From Cladochytrium replicatum (lineage: Eukaryota; Chytridiomycota; Chytridiomycetes; Cladochytriales; Cladochytriaceae): 64,000 nt of DNA. The position numbers and the translations under genes are program-made. Below are positions 1 to 11,149 of the stretch, piece by piece. Position 1 is the stretch's first letter. Every line of letters starts with the position of its first letter. Below the pieces are notes generated by a model that saw only the letters and a program-made list of their open reading frames with translations, did no database searches and was not told the DNA's origin. Location: the NCBI GenBank assembly GCA_025526935.1, contig JAHLKD010000078.1, positions 224,455 to 288,454 on the forward strand, read 5' to 3'.

Positions 1-782
1 GAGTACTCGCTCGCATGGATCATTGTGATGTACAGCTCAACAAAGTATGCGTACTGGGAGCACTTAATGTTGAGCTCGTATTGCATACACCGCAAAAAGT
101 CGCCTTCAACCATGCACCAGTATTCAGGGGATGGAGCTCCAGCAAGGTGCATCCAGAAAGAAATTTTGGAGAGTCCGAGGTCGCTGTCGAAGTAGAACTT
201 AGCGGCACTCATGAAAGCTGCAACGAACACATCGATTGGCTTGTGTTTACCCAGGCCCTCAAGCAGAGCTTCTTTCTTCATTGTGCCAATCTTTTCCTCG
301 CAAAATAAGAGTCCCATCGAAAAAATGAGAACGGAAATATCCACACCGACAGCTGTGGTGAGTGTGTTGAATAGTCGGTAAACCACCGAAGCGCTTTCGT
401 TTCTTGTCGATATCAAACTCGATGGGTTAACAGATTTTAGCTGTACAGAAAAGCGCTGGATGCACTCAACTAAGAAACCTGTGTTATTTTTTTTTTGTGG
501 TCAGAGCTAGCCAAGAGAATGAATAGAGAAGTTAATACCAAGGCATTTACCACCATAGTCCTCCTTCCACACTTGAACCAATTTGCAAAACGCTACTTCT
601 GATCGATCCACTTCAGTATCGCGATTGTTGAATGGATCATTGATGGGGAGAAGAGACTCCAACAATGACGTGATTCCTGATGAAGTATGCTGCTGGTTAA
701 GATCAGTGTGGTTGGGGTAGTAGAATGCCGATGAGGTGCATTGGGAGCCCGGAGGGAATGGATCACAATAGGCGAAAGACAT
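1..782 (-). CDS. Cyclin-box protein, PCL/PHO80-like (5' part; runs off the left edge)
   Basis: Two exons are visible, 782-551 and 478-1, joined in frame across a 72-bp GT-AG intron (codons read Y-G-G-F-L-V-E). The first exon starts with ATG at 782 and encodes a Ser/Asn/Pro-rich leader. The second has the look of a cyclin box: a hydrophobic helix (DISVLIFSMGLLF), then DVFVAAFMSAAKFYFD, then SPEYW..VEGDFLRCMQYEL and YAYFVELY. That is the order of conserved segments in the cyclin boxes of Pho80/Pcl-type cyclins, which bind and activate cyclin-dependent kinases. The C-terminus lies outside the window, so length and subfamily cannot be fixed. The family call rests on pattern recognition of the helices, not on an invariant motif. 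Confidence 0.65.
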
Positions 783-1791
783 TTGTGATCGCTCTTAGGA
801 AAGGAGAGAGTCAGGACTGATCGTGGATGATAAGTGTCACGAAGAGTGATCTCATTTATAGAACTGCGACGTAAGGAGGCAAAGGAGGGTGCGATGAAAT
901 ACGCCCGCGCTTAAGCACACACTCCGTCTCGATCGATCACTAATGCGCGAGGTCGAAAATATTAGGAGGACTTTTGATTGGGATATAAAAATAGAACAGA
1001 GTGGGGATAGACGATGTTGAATTTTCCCCACTCTGTCGCATGATTGTTTAATTGATCAAATAAAGCCGTCCGAACTAGTTTGATCGAATTAGAATGACTT
1101 GTCGGTCCCGGCCTAAACTCAGAAGTGGAACTTTTGATCTTCATTAAGCCCAAATGCTTTGTTTCGGAGGTCGTGCAGGAAGCTTGTAATTGGGCGCCCG
1201 TATTATGCAGCCATAGTTGCGCTGATTAACCCCGAATATGGATAAATCAATATTCGCCAATATGCAAAAATAGAGAGCAATGAGCTGATGTGTCATTTGG
1301 CCGAATTAGCACACAGAAGATCATTTTCCCAAAAACGGAGGCAGCTTCCCATATTCTCCATAAAGCAGCCCAGAGTCCAGGCCCTTCCGCTTTTCCGCTT
1401 GCCCAACCGGCCATCCCCAGCCTGCCCCGCCACAAATGAAACGCGACCCCGTGATCCCGTGATATATCTGGCGCGTAAGTCCGTCTGCACATTCCGTGAT
1501 CGCATCACATATCTGGGACCGACTCTGAAGGGGTGCAGCTCGCCTGTCCCCTCCCTCGCCACCACTATTTATTTGGACCTCCCCGCGTCAGCTGCGGGCT
1601 CTTGCAAAGTAAGCCCTGATTTTTATCCACTTCCCTTTCCCTGGTTTTTGGCGTGTATGATGGTTGGTCGCTCTTCCGCTGTGCAAAAGCGTGGTCCTCC
1701 ACACCGACCGAGCTCGATACCCCTTTATCGACGCGATGCATCTTCATCATCACTGAGGCTTTTGCCGCGTGAATCCTCCCATCTCCCCAAA
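783..1791. other. Intergenic region between divergent cyclin and GSK3 genes
   Basis: No convincing coding sequence. It is the shared upstream region of the minus-strand cyclin and plus-strand GSK3. A frame stays open upstream of the GSK3 ATG (1288-1791), but the translation is low-complexity and resembles no protein I know. It more likely represents the GSK3 5' leader. Confidence 0.6.
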
Positions 1792-3433
1792 ATGCAGAAC
1801 CCGTTGGCCATGTCCAGCAAGAAGAAGAATATTGTGAACCCGATGCAAGCTTCGACAATGGATAACAAGACTCCTAATGCCGCGTCGAGCAACAGCAACA
1901 GCACGACGGTGATCAACGGGATTAAACTGAGCAGTGGGTATCCACGATGACCGCTGAACTTCAACGATGTTGATTTGCGCGTTCTGCCGTTCAGATGAAA
2001 CAGATCCGTCGAAAGTCACAACGGTCCTCGCGAACGACGGAAAGACCGGCGAAGCGAAAGAGTTGTCATACACGAACTACAAAGTCATCGGGAATGGAAG
2101 TTTCGGCGTGGTCTTCCAGGCTAAAATCATCGAGACTGGGGAGCATGCGGCTATCAAGAAAGTGTTGCAGGATAAGCGCTTCAAAGCAAGTCGATGGCGC
2201 TAATAGTGATCCCCGGCGTGCTAAAACAGCAATCTGCTTCTTAGAACCGAGAACTCCAGATCATGCGACTGGTCTCACACCCGAACATAGTAGCCCTCAA
2301 GGCTTTCTTTTATTCGAACGGAGAGAAGAAGGATGAGGTGTTCTTGAACTTGATTTTGGAGTTTGTACCGGAAACCATCTATCGCGCGTCTAGACACTAT
2401 GCAAAGCTCAAGCAGACCATGCCAATGATCTGTGTCAAAGTAAGCGCGAGGAAAATTATCAACATTTGAAACCACTAATGCACGTCCATTCGATTCCAGC
2501 TATACATGTACCAACTCTTCAGGGCGTTGGCGTACATTCATTCACTAGGGATCTGCCACCGAGACATTAAGCCTCAAAACCTGGTAAGCTCTTTGCCCGT
2601 TTGTGTGCGATCCCTGACCTCAAACGCCTATCGTTCAGCTGCTTGACCCCGCATCCGGCATTTTGAAGCTGATCGACTTTGGGAGCGCAAAGATTCTCGT
2701 CGCGGGAGAGCCCAACGTCAGCTACATTTGCTCACGATATTACCGTGCACCAGAGCTCATATTTGGAAGCACTGGCTACGGTGTATGCATCGGTGAGTTA
2801 CCACATCCGCGTTAGAACCTCTTCTTCTCCAAAAGCTCACCAACTTCAACGCCAGACGTGTGGTCAACCGGCTGCGTGATGGCAGAGCTCATGCTCGGCC
2901 AACCACTTTTCCCGGGCGAATCCGGCGTCGACCAACTCGTCGAGATCATCAAGGTTCTCGGCACCCCGACACGCGAGCAGATCAAGGCGATGAACCAGAA
3001 CTACACAGAGTACAAGTTCCCGCAGATCAAGCCCTGCTCATGGAGCAAGGTGTTTCGTAACCGAGCGACGACGCCCGAGTCGATCGACCTTATCTCGAAG
3101 CTTTTGGAGTACACGCCCACGGCAAGGTTGACTGCCGTTGAAGCGATGACGCATCCGTTCTTTGATGAGCTTCGGAAGCCGGAGACGAAGATGCCGAATG
3201 GGAAGGAGTTGCCGCCTCTGTTTGATTTCTCAACACTGGGTATGTATTTCGGAGCCAGAGTTTGCTTTAAACAACTGATAAGCTGTGACGCTTCTGTAGA
3301 GCTGTCGATCAGGCCGGAGCTCAACCGCGTTTTGATCCCACCGCACGCCGAGCCGGCACTCCGTGCGCGCAACATCGACCTCGACAAGTTCCAGCCCGTC
3401 CAGATACAACAGCCAACCTCCCTCCACGATTAG
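1792..3433 (+). CDS. GSK3: Glycogen synthase kinase 3 (GSK3/shaggy family Ser/Thr kinase)
   Basis: Seven exons (1792-1933, 1995-2185, 2245-2439, 2500-2583, 2639-2792, 2856-3239, 3300-3433) give an uninterrupted 427-residue protein. The glycine loop GNGSFGVV is at 80-87, the ATP-binding Lys at 102 (AAIKK), the catalytic loop HRDIKPQN at 196-203, DFG at 217-219, and the GSK3 activation-loop signature [13 protein letters not shown] starts at 232 with the autophosphorylated Tyr at 233. The C-lobe [23 protein letters not shown] and the tail ELSIRPELN are typical of fungal Skp1/Rim11/Mck1-type GSK3. It phosphorylates primed substrates in glucose, stress and developmental signalling in cytosol and nucleus. 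Exon 2 ends in a GC donor (2186), so the intron 2186-2244 is GC-AG; the flanking residues ([13 protein letters not shown]) fix this junction. The ATG at 1792 is the first one after the 5' stops that fits; a second ATG lies six codons downstream (MAMSS context). Confidence 0.97.
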
Positions 3434-3883
3434 AACATATTAGAGTGCTACAATTTACGGTGTGTCGTTTGCTTTCAACCGATTTTTGGTGGATCGGCAG
3501 CTGAGGATGTTGGAGTGAAGCTATTTCAAATGGCTAATTTGCCGAGAGGCGGAGGGTTTGCGATTTTTTCAGTGCAACATAATTTTTGCCTTTCTGTTAC
3601 AGAACACTTAAGGGGGCAGCTTTGAAGCTGACTTCCAGACAAGATGGATACCACCCGGGTTACGCCTTTGAAAGAGTTCTTCGTTATTTATTGTCTCTTA
3701 TTCTTCAAACGTTGGGTTGGTGCTGCGAAAGCCTCGTCTCACACCAGATAACTTTGTTTTTATGGTCCTCCTTTCCTCTATAATGAAAGAAAAAAACAAT
3801 CAAACAAGAATAAATGGATCACGTGATGAACAGAGAAACCTCTCCTAAACATCATGTTCAGCCTCTGATCTCGACCTCTCAAG
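3434..3883. other. Intergenic
   Basis: 3' flank of GSK3. I see no gene, only short random frames and a modest A-rich stretch near 3784-3800. Confidence 0.5.
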
Positions 3884-4950
3884 ATGCGGATCCGTTCTCA
3901 GATGCAATGGCGATTGATGAACAGGAAAGCGCGAGCGGACAGGGACAGGACATTTGAGCATCAACCCGGATCCGCAAAGGCCCAGAGCAAACTCCAAATC
4001 AAAAGGATCAATAAAAGGGGCACAGAACTCTCCACCTGTCCGGATTCTCATCCTGCAAACACGCTGCCGGGTCCGCCACAAAGACCATCGCCCTCTAACC
4101 CGTCGTCGTTCTTCAACCGGATCCTGGGCACCACCCAACTCGCGATCACATCGCCCACGACCACCACTACTACACCGACGACAGGTGCGATGGACTCAAG
4201 CTCCTCCCCGCCCGCGCCGCCGTCTCGCATCGACCCGACGGACCACCTCGGCCTAGCGATCTACTACCACGAACAAAACTCGCTCGCGCACTCAGCGTTC
4301 CACCTCCGCCGCTCCGCAATCGAGGACGCACCCCGGTCGGACACTACCCGACTCGCGCGCGCCGCAGTCGAGCATCTTGTCAAAGCCGTCGACGCGAGCT
4401 TCGCGTTGATGGCGGGGCTATAAGGAAGGCGGTCGCGGAGGAGAAGAGGGCGAGCGTTGGGGCCGGGGAGAGGCTGAGGAGGCGGACACGGATTATCCAA
4501 AGGGGAGGTTGGGTCGGGGTGGACCGCAGGGACAGAGGGACGGAGTAGGTTTAGGGATATTGTGACGCTGGTGGGTTTGGCCAAGGGCGAGGATCCGCAG
4601 TCTATCGAGGCAGCCAGGGCGATCGTGCCGTTGCCGATGTACGAGATTGGGATGAGCTTCAGACATGGTTGGGGGGTCCCGGTTTGTGAAGACGCTGCAG
4701 CGTATTACCTGACTTTAGCAGCGCGTGAGTGACGTGCTTGATTGGTGATTTTCACTGAGATGCATCAGATCTTGGAGATGCAGATGCGTGCACCGAATTG
4801 GGCTATTGCAACTTGCACGGTTTGTCGCCAGTCCCGAAACCATACTTCTTGCTGTGAAGTACGTGAGGGAAGCATAGAAAGCCGGTGTTAAACTTATCGG
4901 GTAGAGCTGCGTCCATAAACGAAAGTGGGAGGGACTATCTGAAAGTAAGC
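3884..4950 (+). pseudogene. Decayed Sel1-repeat (HCP/TPR-like) protein gene
   Basis: The frame open from 3884 has a Ser/Thr/Pro-rich N-terminus (an internal ATG is at 4190) followed by DPTDHLGLAIYYHEQNSLAHSAFHLRRSA, then stops at 4421. Recognisable Sel1-repeat text continues in other frames: RFRDIVTLVGLAKGED at about 4540, EIGMSFRHGWGVPVCEDAAAYYLTLAA at about 4641-4724, and, after a plausible intron (GTGAGT at 4725), DLGDADACTELGYCNLHG. The family's usual C-terminus (KYVREA-KAGVKLIG-S.VHKRKW) appears at 4857-4930 with TAG in place of a residue twice. Sel1 repeats are scaffolding helices, for example in Chs4-like proteins. The region between 4420 and 4540 has only GC-rich low-complexity frames, consistent with frameshifts. 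I infer a pseudogene; sequencing error would have to strike several times to explain it. Confidence 0.7.
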
Positions 4951-5389
4951 ATCTCGAGAAATGTTAGCACATTCGGAAACAAGCTGCTTGTGGGCTCGTT
5001 GGGGGGCCCGTTTTGAATATCAAAAAAGTACAGCGAACAACAAGGAGCACAAAGTAATGAAATTTGTCCAAAAACAAAGGTCTAAACGGTGGTCCTCGAT
5101 TGTTCGAACACAATTGGTAAATGCAAAACCTACTCCCGTCCAGCAGCAACTGAAAACCCAACACCCCCGAGTCCCAGAATTTTTTTGATCGTGACACCAA
5201 ATGTTGCAAGCTGAATGTGTCCGTGATATGTAATGAGCGAATCGACTTCCAGAGCAGCTCACAACTCCAGAAGAAGGTGGGTGGGGAACAAAGTAACCAA
5301 ATTTATCGAAAGACGATGAAGCAGAGAGTCGAGAAATCGTGTTTTTAACGTGAGGTTGGAGACGGAAAAGGGAAAGTTTCGTTCTCCGT
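4951..5389. other. Intergenic
   Basis: No gene seen. It separates the Sel1 pseudogene from the 3' end of the minus-strand eIF5A gene and presumably holds the eIF5A 3' UTR. Confidence 0.5.
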
Positions 5390-6150
5390 TTAGGCCTTGG
5401 GGGCTTCCTTAACGGAAATGGCGGCCTCTTCGCCCATGGCAGCGATGACGGAGACGATCAAGTCCTTGCCATCGTGGAAGTCCTTCGAGATCTGGATGCC
5501 GAGCTCACCCTCAGGGACCTTGACGTCGTCCTTGGTGGAACCGTCCTGAGTCATTAGGGAGAGGAAACCGTCGTCGGTGACGTCGAGGAGCTGGTATTCC
5601 ATGCGACTGACGTTGGGGACGTCCATGTTGTGGGTGGAGGGAGAGATATCCTATAAATTTTGTTAGTACCCATACGAATACACGCAGAGATTGGCGCATA
5701 CTTCGAGCTTCTTGCCGTTGAAAATCTATCAGGAACGAGAGAGACACGTGAGACAAGAGCTGGTAGCAAGAAAGACTGTTCACTTACGTCGATGGCGACC
5801 AAGTGGACCTTCGCGTGACCGTGCTTTCCCGTCTTGGAAGTGGACATGTCGACAATCTTGCAGGGGCGACCCTTGATAACAACGAAGCCGTTCTTGCGCA
5901 GACCAGAGCACTAGTAGGAAAGCAAAAATACAAACAAATGAGTCAGTAACCAGACTCTCATCATTTGCCTCCATGGATAGATCCAAGACAAAGTATCGAC
6001 AAGAGCAGCATCAGTACAGCAGCCAAAGCATCAATACGCTACGAGGAATGCGCCGCCAACAACTGTGCAGTCAATTACCTGCATGGGGTAAGTGAGCGAA
6101 GCTCCCGCTCCGACGTTCTCGAAAGTCTCGTGGTGCTCCTCTTCAGCCAT
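5390..6150 (-). CDS. Eukaryotic translation factor eIF5A (hypusine-containing)
   Basis: Four exons (6150-6079, 5910-5788, 5725-5702, 5650-5390) join in frame to 159 residues, the usual eIF5A length. The hypusination loop [12 protein letters not shown] is at 47-58, with the lysine expected to be converted to hypusine at position 53. The N-terminal SH3-like barrel ([22 protein letters not shown]) and the OB-fold C-terminus ([13 protein letters not shown] ... [13 protein letters not shown]) are complete. eIF5A binds the ribosomal E site and relieves stalling at polyproline and other poor peptide-bond substrates; it also aids termination. The third exon is only 24 nt and encodes IFNGKKLE. The ATG at 6150 ([10 protein letters not shown]) gives the standard short acidic N-terminus. 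Confidence 0.97.
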
Positions 6151-6440
6151 TATGAGAAAGATGGATCTGTGAAAGCAAACAGCAAGCAGCGCACACACAG
6201 GCAGGCCAGCAGCACCGATGGTCAGCACCTTTCTTCCATATCCGTCCCCTTTTTTCCGAGTACCTTTTTTGGGTTGCTGGTGTGTAGGTGAGTAGCTGAA
6301 AGGGGGCTTGGGCGAAAGAAAAGGATTGGAGACTACGCCACCAAACAGACCATTCAGCGTGGGAACAGCAACATCTATGTTTTTTAGATACAGTGTGTAG
6401 AGTGTAAATACGGTTGGTGCGCGTGTTGCACACTACGGTT

Positions 6441-8356
6441 TCAGCCAAAACGCTTAGACATCTTCGTTGCAAGCTCGATAGAGCTGTACCACACTCCTCC
6501 GCACAGCGTGATCAAAATTCCTACAAATCAAAAATCAAGAAACCTTGCATCGTTCCCATCACAGTCCCACTTACCGAGCCCATTCAGAACATCCACCACG
6601 TACCCAAACACCCACATGCTCAGCAAAATCCCAAGTGCCTGCTTGACGTTCCCCGCGACCGTCATGCTCAGCGCCGATGTCTTCTTGTTCGCAGTGAACG
6701 ACACATAGTTGAGCAAGAACGCCAACACACCGTTCGTAAGCAGAGCGAGAAGCAGTCCATCGATGGTGAGCCATCCAACTGATGCTGCATGACCGCCGCC
6801 TCTGCTCTCTCCGTTCGGTTTTGTGCGAAGTGTAAACCAAGACCAGTCGGCTCGACGGAGCCGCGACACATTCGAGAGCATCCGATCGTACTCGCCTGAT
6901 ACATAGGCAATGAAAAGGCACTGCATGCATGCGAGGCTCGACATTCGCATGAGGAGATCCATCGGATGCAGACGGAGCCGTCCCACAAGCAACACGTTGG
7001 TCGCTACACCTTTGAGTGCTGAAAGCAGCACGCCCAGACAGGTCAGAAGGAACCCGAGTGCAGAGAAATCGTATTCCCCGAGCGTCGCCATCCCGACTCC
7101 AACGATCACCTATCATGACGTCATTTCAATCTCTCTGGCAAGCTGAAGTTCGTGAACTTGTCTACCATGGCAAGCGAGCAATATGTCAAGTTCGAATGCC
7201 GCTTTCCAAAGATCAGCTTCTCGAGAACGACAGTGACGGCCGGGTTCGTGCTTCGCACGATCTGGTGGAACGGCAAGCTTACCAGGTTCAACGACACGTT
7301 CGAGGTTGCGATGTTGACGGTGTACAGCACAGAAAACGCGAGCATCACGAATAAATCCTGCACACTCTCCGCTCGCCTCCTCTGTGCGTCGAACACGTTC
7401 TGCTTGGAGGCTTCGCTCGACGTCGCACCATCTCGAGTCTGATCCACCGAAAAGGGGAGTTTAAGATCGGACGGCGCCCCAGGTTTGTTGTGCGAAATGT
7501 TGATGTCGACAATCTTGAAGACGTAGACTGTAAGATACGCACCGATGACTGAGCAGAAGGCGTGGAGGGCGGTGAGGAGCCACGGGTACTTGAACTTGAA
7601 CATTTGAAGGATCACCTTGTTATCTTTGTTTTGCCCAAAGGAGGATATTTTCAGCTCAGTCGAATCACAAAGGCGATATATCTGAATATCTCACGTACAG
7701 ATTGTGATCGAGAGGTTCAAGAAGAAGTACGCCAGCATCCATCCGGCCGAAGAATCCAGCATGTCGATCGCTCTCCGTACAAAGCCCAGCGGACCTCGGA
7801 CGCAGTCCAGCCCGCACCATTCAACCAAGTTCCAGACACCAGAGTACTGCTCCGACTTTCGCTTCCTCGCTGTATCGCTCACTTCGAGGGTACTTTCCTG
7901 ATCTTTCTCTTTTGCGTCGAGGTATTGGTGGAAATGGTGTGCGTGCATCTGGTGTGGTGAGAACACCGGGGAGTCGGGCTGGTGTGCGGCTGGATCACAC
8001 ACCATCACCGGAGCTCGGTTTGTGCATCTGCTGGGGGAGGATGTCGTGGTTGAGGAAGAACGTAAAGGGGTGTTGAAGGAAACGGATCCCGGGCGTCTCA
8101 TTGGCTCGTCTTCGGTGTACAGATCACGATCTATTATTTCGAAAAGAGTCTCGGGTTTTACTTTTGAGAGGCTGCTGTGATCAGGGGAGGTTGGGACGTA
8201 AGGCGGAGGAGGATGATCTGGCTGGTTGGAATCAGACACGGTTGGAAAGGTGGGTGTACTACGACTTGTCCGTGAATTTCGATCTGCGCTAGATGGTAGC
8301 CGCCTCTCGCTGGATCTGGCAGGTGAAAACGACAAACTCAGCTCGGAGTTGTCCAT
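6441..8356 (-). CDS. Triose-phosphate-transporter-family (DMT superfamily) membrane transporter
   Basis: Exons 8356-7699, 7623-7166, 7109-6575 and 6530/6520-6441 (the last starts at 6520) splice in frame to 576 residues. The first ~200 residues are Ser/Pro/His-rich and probably cytosolic. They are followed by AYFFLNLSITIYNKVILQMFKFKYPWLLTALHAF, the first TPT helices, and by the conserved helix pair TNPAVTVVLEKLIFGKR and GEYDFSALGFLLTCLGVLLSALKGVATNVLL. This is the TPT/SLC35 arrangement of roughly ten membrane spans in Golgi or ER nucleotide-sugar and phosphate-ester transporters. The substrate cannot be read from the sequence. I placed the start at the ATG at 8356; the frame is open upstream to 8428, but the only codon there is GTG. 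A variable ~45-residue hydrophilic loop between helices 2 and 3 carries a Lys/Arg-rich segment. Confidence 0.85.
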
Positions 8357-8428
8357 CTGCACCGCGAGACGCGATCCTTCAACAGCTGACTGGCGCAGTG
8401 TTTTCGCTGAAGTTTTAAAAAACTTCAC

Positions 8429-8827
8429 AACTTAAAACATTGAAATTATAATGACAGTAATATCAAGACGTATTCATTCCCAAGTAAAAGTTAGCGGGCT
8501 TAAGGGTTACTCAATTGAGCGAGGTTAAAAAGAACTTTTGCTTGATCGTTACTTTCCTCGCCATGTTCATCTCCATCCGTAAGAACAAGGTCAGAAATGC
8601 GATGCGCGCTAACCATCGATAGCCTTTTCTGGTCCATACTGACGAGCGCATATCGTGCGACCGGCGCAGAAGCCCATTGAACATGGTCAAATATTTGCTC
8701 CACCCGATACCTCTCAACCAAATCCTTTTTAACCTCGCTCAATTGAGTAACCCTTAAGCCCGCTAACTTTACTTGGGAATGAATACGTCTTGATATTACT
8801 GTCATTATAATTTCATTGTTTTAAGTT
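8429..8827. repeat. ~102-bp inverted repeat enclosing a copied gene fragment
   Basis: Arms at 8429-8531 and 8726-8827 are reverse complements, with only about two differences (one substitution and one length change). They can fold into a hairpin with a ~195-nt loop. The loop (8536-8727, 192 bp) is a base-for-base copy of the sequence immediately outside the right arm (8827-9018). The arms carry no recognisable coding sequence. The structure starts directly upstream of the minus-strand transporter gene. Confidence 0.85.
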
Positions 8828-9160
8828 TTTGCTTGATCGTTACTTTCCTCGCCATGTTCATCTCCATCCGTAAGAACAAGGTCAGAAATGCGATGCGCGC
8901 TAACCATCGATAGCCTTTTCTGGTCCATACTGACGAGCGCATATCGTGCGACCGGCGCAGAAGCCCATTGAACATGGTCAAATATTTGCTCCACCCGATA
9001 CCTCTCAACCAAATCCTTAGCCATCTTAAGGGATTTCGCAGCTTGAAGGGCTTCCCCCACCTCTTCTGGGCAACCCTGGAGCTGAATTTATCTGCTGCCT
9101 CGTCCATAGACGGGAAGTTCGGAAAAGTTTGGTTCAGAATGTGGTCAACTATTAACAAGG
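8827..9160 (-). pseudogene. Fragment of an unidentified protein gene, with one frame break
   Basis: On the minus strand, text such as VDHILNQTFPNFPSMDEAADKFSSRVAQ is followed, after a one-base frame change near 9055, by GEALQAAKSLKMAKDLVERYRVEQIFDHVQWASAPVARYALVSM. It looks like genuine protein but I do not recognise the family. The 3' part (8827-9018) is duplicated inside the adjacent inverted repeat. No start codon, stop or further exons can be assigned, so I treat it as a broken remnant, possibly of a multicopy element. Confidence 0.45.
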
Positions 9161-9184
9161 TTTTACAACCATTGCAAGTTCATT

Positions 9185-11149
9185 TCATTCCAATCCCATC
9201 AGACAAATTCCATGCTCCAACAAGACCGCCAACCGCACAGGTCCACTCACTGCTTTCACCATTCCAATTCCAACAACATCTCCCCACTCTTCCCCTTTTT
9301 TCTCGACCAAATCCCCAAGATCAACCACCCCCTGCTTCCCATGCATACCTCCACCAGTCGGATCATATACATACACATGTCTCCTCGCTTCAACAACCAC
9401 ACCAACAACGTCTCGGCCTTCATTTTCCACAATTCTCACGAACCGCTTCTCTCGTTTCGATGCCGCAACATAACCAAGTGCAGGTACAGTAGCAACATGC
9501 TCAACCGCTTCACCCAAACCGACCGCAAACACAAGTCCGTCCACGTCCTGCCTTGTTGCAACCCTGATCATGTCGACTCCGTTCGGCCACACTTCACCCA
9601 GCCATTCATCCCCGGTCGCAACATCCGAGAGCCACCACCGACTTCCAGCGTCGTTGGAGAATATGTACACACCGACATTCGCACCTTCGAGATCCTCTTC
9701 TTCAACTGGATCACCGCCCATGGCCACCCGACCCGCCGCCAACGCACTAGTTTCGGGGTCCTCATCCTCTTCAGCTGTAAACTTTTCCATGTACTCCGCT
9801 GCTGTCCGGGCCTCGCTGGGGTCCATCGTCTCCTCAAGAACTTCCTTGGTGTCACCGCTGGGTTCGAATAGCCTATACCACCTCGCACCTCCAAAAGCCG
9901 ACGCTTTCATGATGTGAAGTGTCAAGGTACTCCCACCGTCCTCGAGCATCCACACGGACGTATCGGCGTCTACGCGTCCGCCGACCTTTCTGGGGCCACC
10001 GAAAAGGTACGCATCCTCGCTTCCGCCGTCCCACCCCGCCAGAAGCTTTACTGTAACACCCTCATCCGCAATTTTGCATTGGACGTATTTCTTCGCAATC
10101 TGCACAGGCATTCGCACGTACACAATTACATCCTCCTCGGTCTGACACCACGCATACCCGAACCTCCCCGCCTTCCTTGCGACAGTCTTTTCTTCAACTT
10201 CCATTCTTTCCCCGCCTGTCATCACAACCTCCACCTTTGTGTTGCTCACGATCCCAAAACCCGAAGTCTCGGACCCAATGAACCCCGCAATCGGCGCAGA
10301 CGCGCTCTCGACTTTCGCGAGCATGGTTGCACCGCCGGACCCGGACTCGGCTTCCCAGAGCTCGGACACGAAGATGGCCTCGATGTGTTTCTCGGTTGCG
10401 GGGGTTTTGGAAATACTCCCCAGTCCCGCGTGGCGTCTCTTACGCTCGATCGTGCGGTCGTCGGCGGTGTAGACCAGGAAACGGACTTTGTTGTTTTGGA
10501 ATGAGGAGGCGGCGATGATGACGCCTGGTCGGTTTGTTTGGATTACGGTGAATTGGGATCCGGTTGTGCCGTCGAGGATGCTGACTCGTCCGCGGCCATC
10601 GTGGGCCACGATTAGTGGGGTCCCCTTGACGGCTCGGAGGGAGGGTGGCCAGCAGGTTCCGTCGCTGGAGTCGTCGGTCAAACCAAGATCATACACTCCC
10701 TCGGCACGTAGCTATTTGAAAGAAGACATCAGCGAGTATTGAAATTGGGAAAAAGATTTCGATTACGTGATCTGTCGTGTCAAGGTAGCATCTGAAGACC
10801 TGATTATTCCCGTCGACGAACCACAAGTTGCTGCCATCCTCGGTCTCTGCGAAACGGTTTATGCGCGTCCGCGCTTCGATCCTCCTGTACCCTCCTCCGA
10901 GAGGCGCCGAGGGCAGTGAGTGTGGGAGCGATGCATCTGTGATCTGGGCTTCGTCGGCTCGGGTGAATGGGACGGAGGAGAGGAGTTGGACGCCTGAAGA
11001 CGAGGAGAGTTTGTAGCCCTCAAAGCTGTAGTACAAACGAGTGAGAAAAGCGAGCTAATCATGTTTTTGTTTCAATAAAATCACCTTGGTCGAAGCAGAG
11101 TCCTGTTCGGTCTGAAAGCGAAATATTTCGGTCTTCTGGAAACAACCAT
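9185..11149 (-). CDS. NudC domain-containing protein 1-like (CS domain)
   Basis: Exons 11149-11085, 11025-10767 and 10711-9185 join in frame to 616 residues, close to the ~580 of animal NUDCD1. The N-terminus RPNRTLLRPSFEGYKL matches the family's hallmark start (LLDP.FEGYKL), and the C-terminal half has HVATVPALGYVAASKREKRF, the counterpart of [20 protein letters not shown]. Between them is a CS (p23/Hsp20-like) domain beginning YAWCQTEEDVIVYVRMP and ending in an acidic linker (FTAEEDEDPET). NUDCD1 proteins are Hsp90-associated CS-domain co-chaperones, best known as CML66 in vertebrates, and the rest of the chain is thought to form a beta-propeller. ATG at 11149 is the only one compatible with the first exon (MVVSRRPKYF). 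Confidence 0.9.

Noticed and set aside
8357-8428. Start of the transporter at 8428
   Set aside because: The codon is GTG; the first ATG is at 8356.
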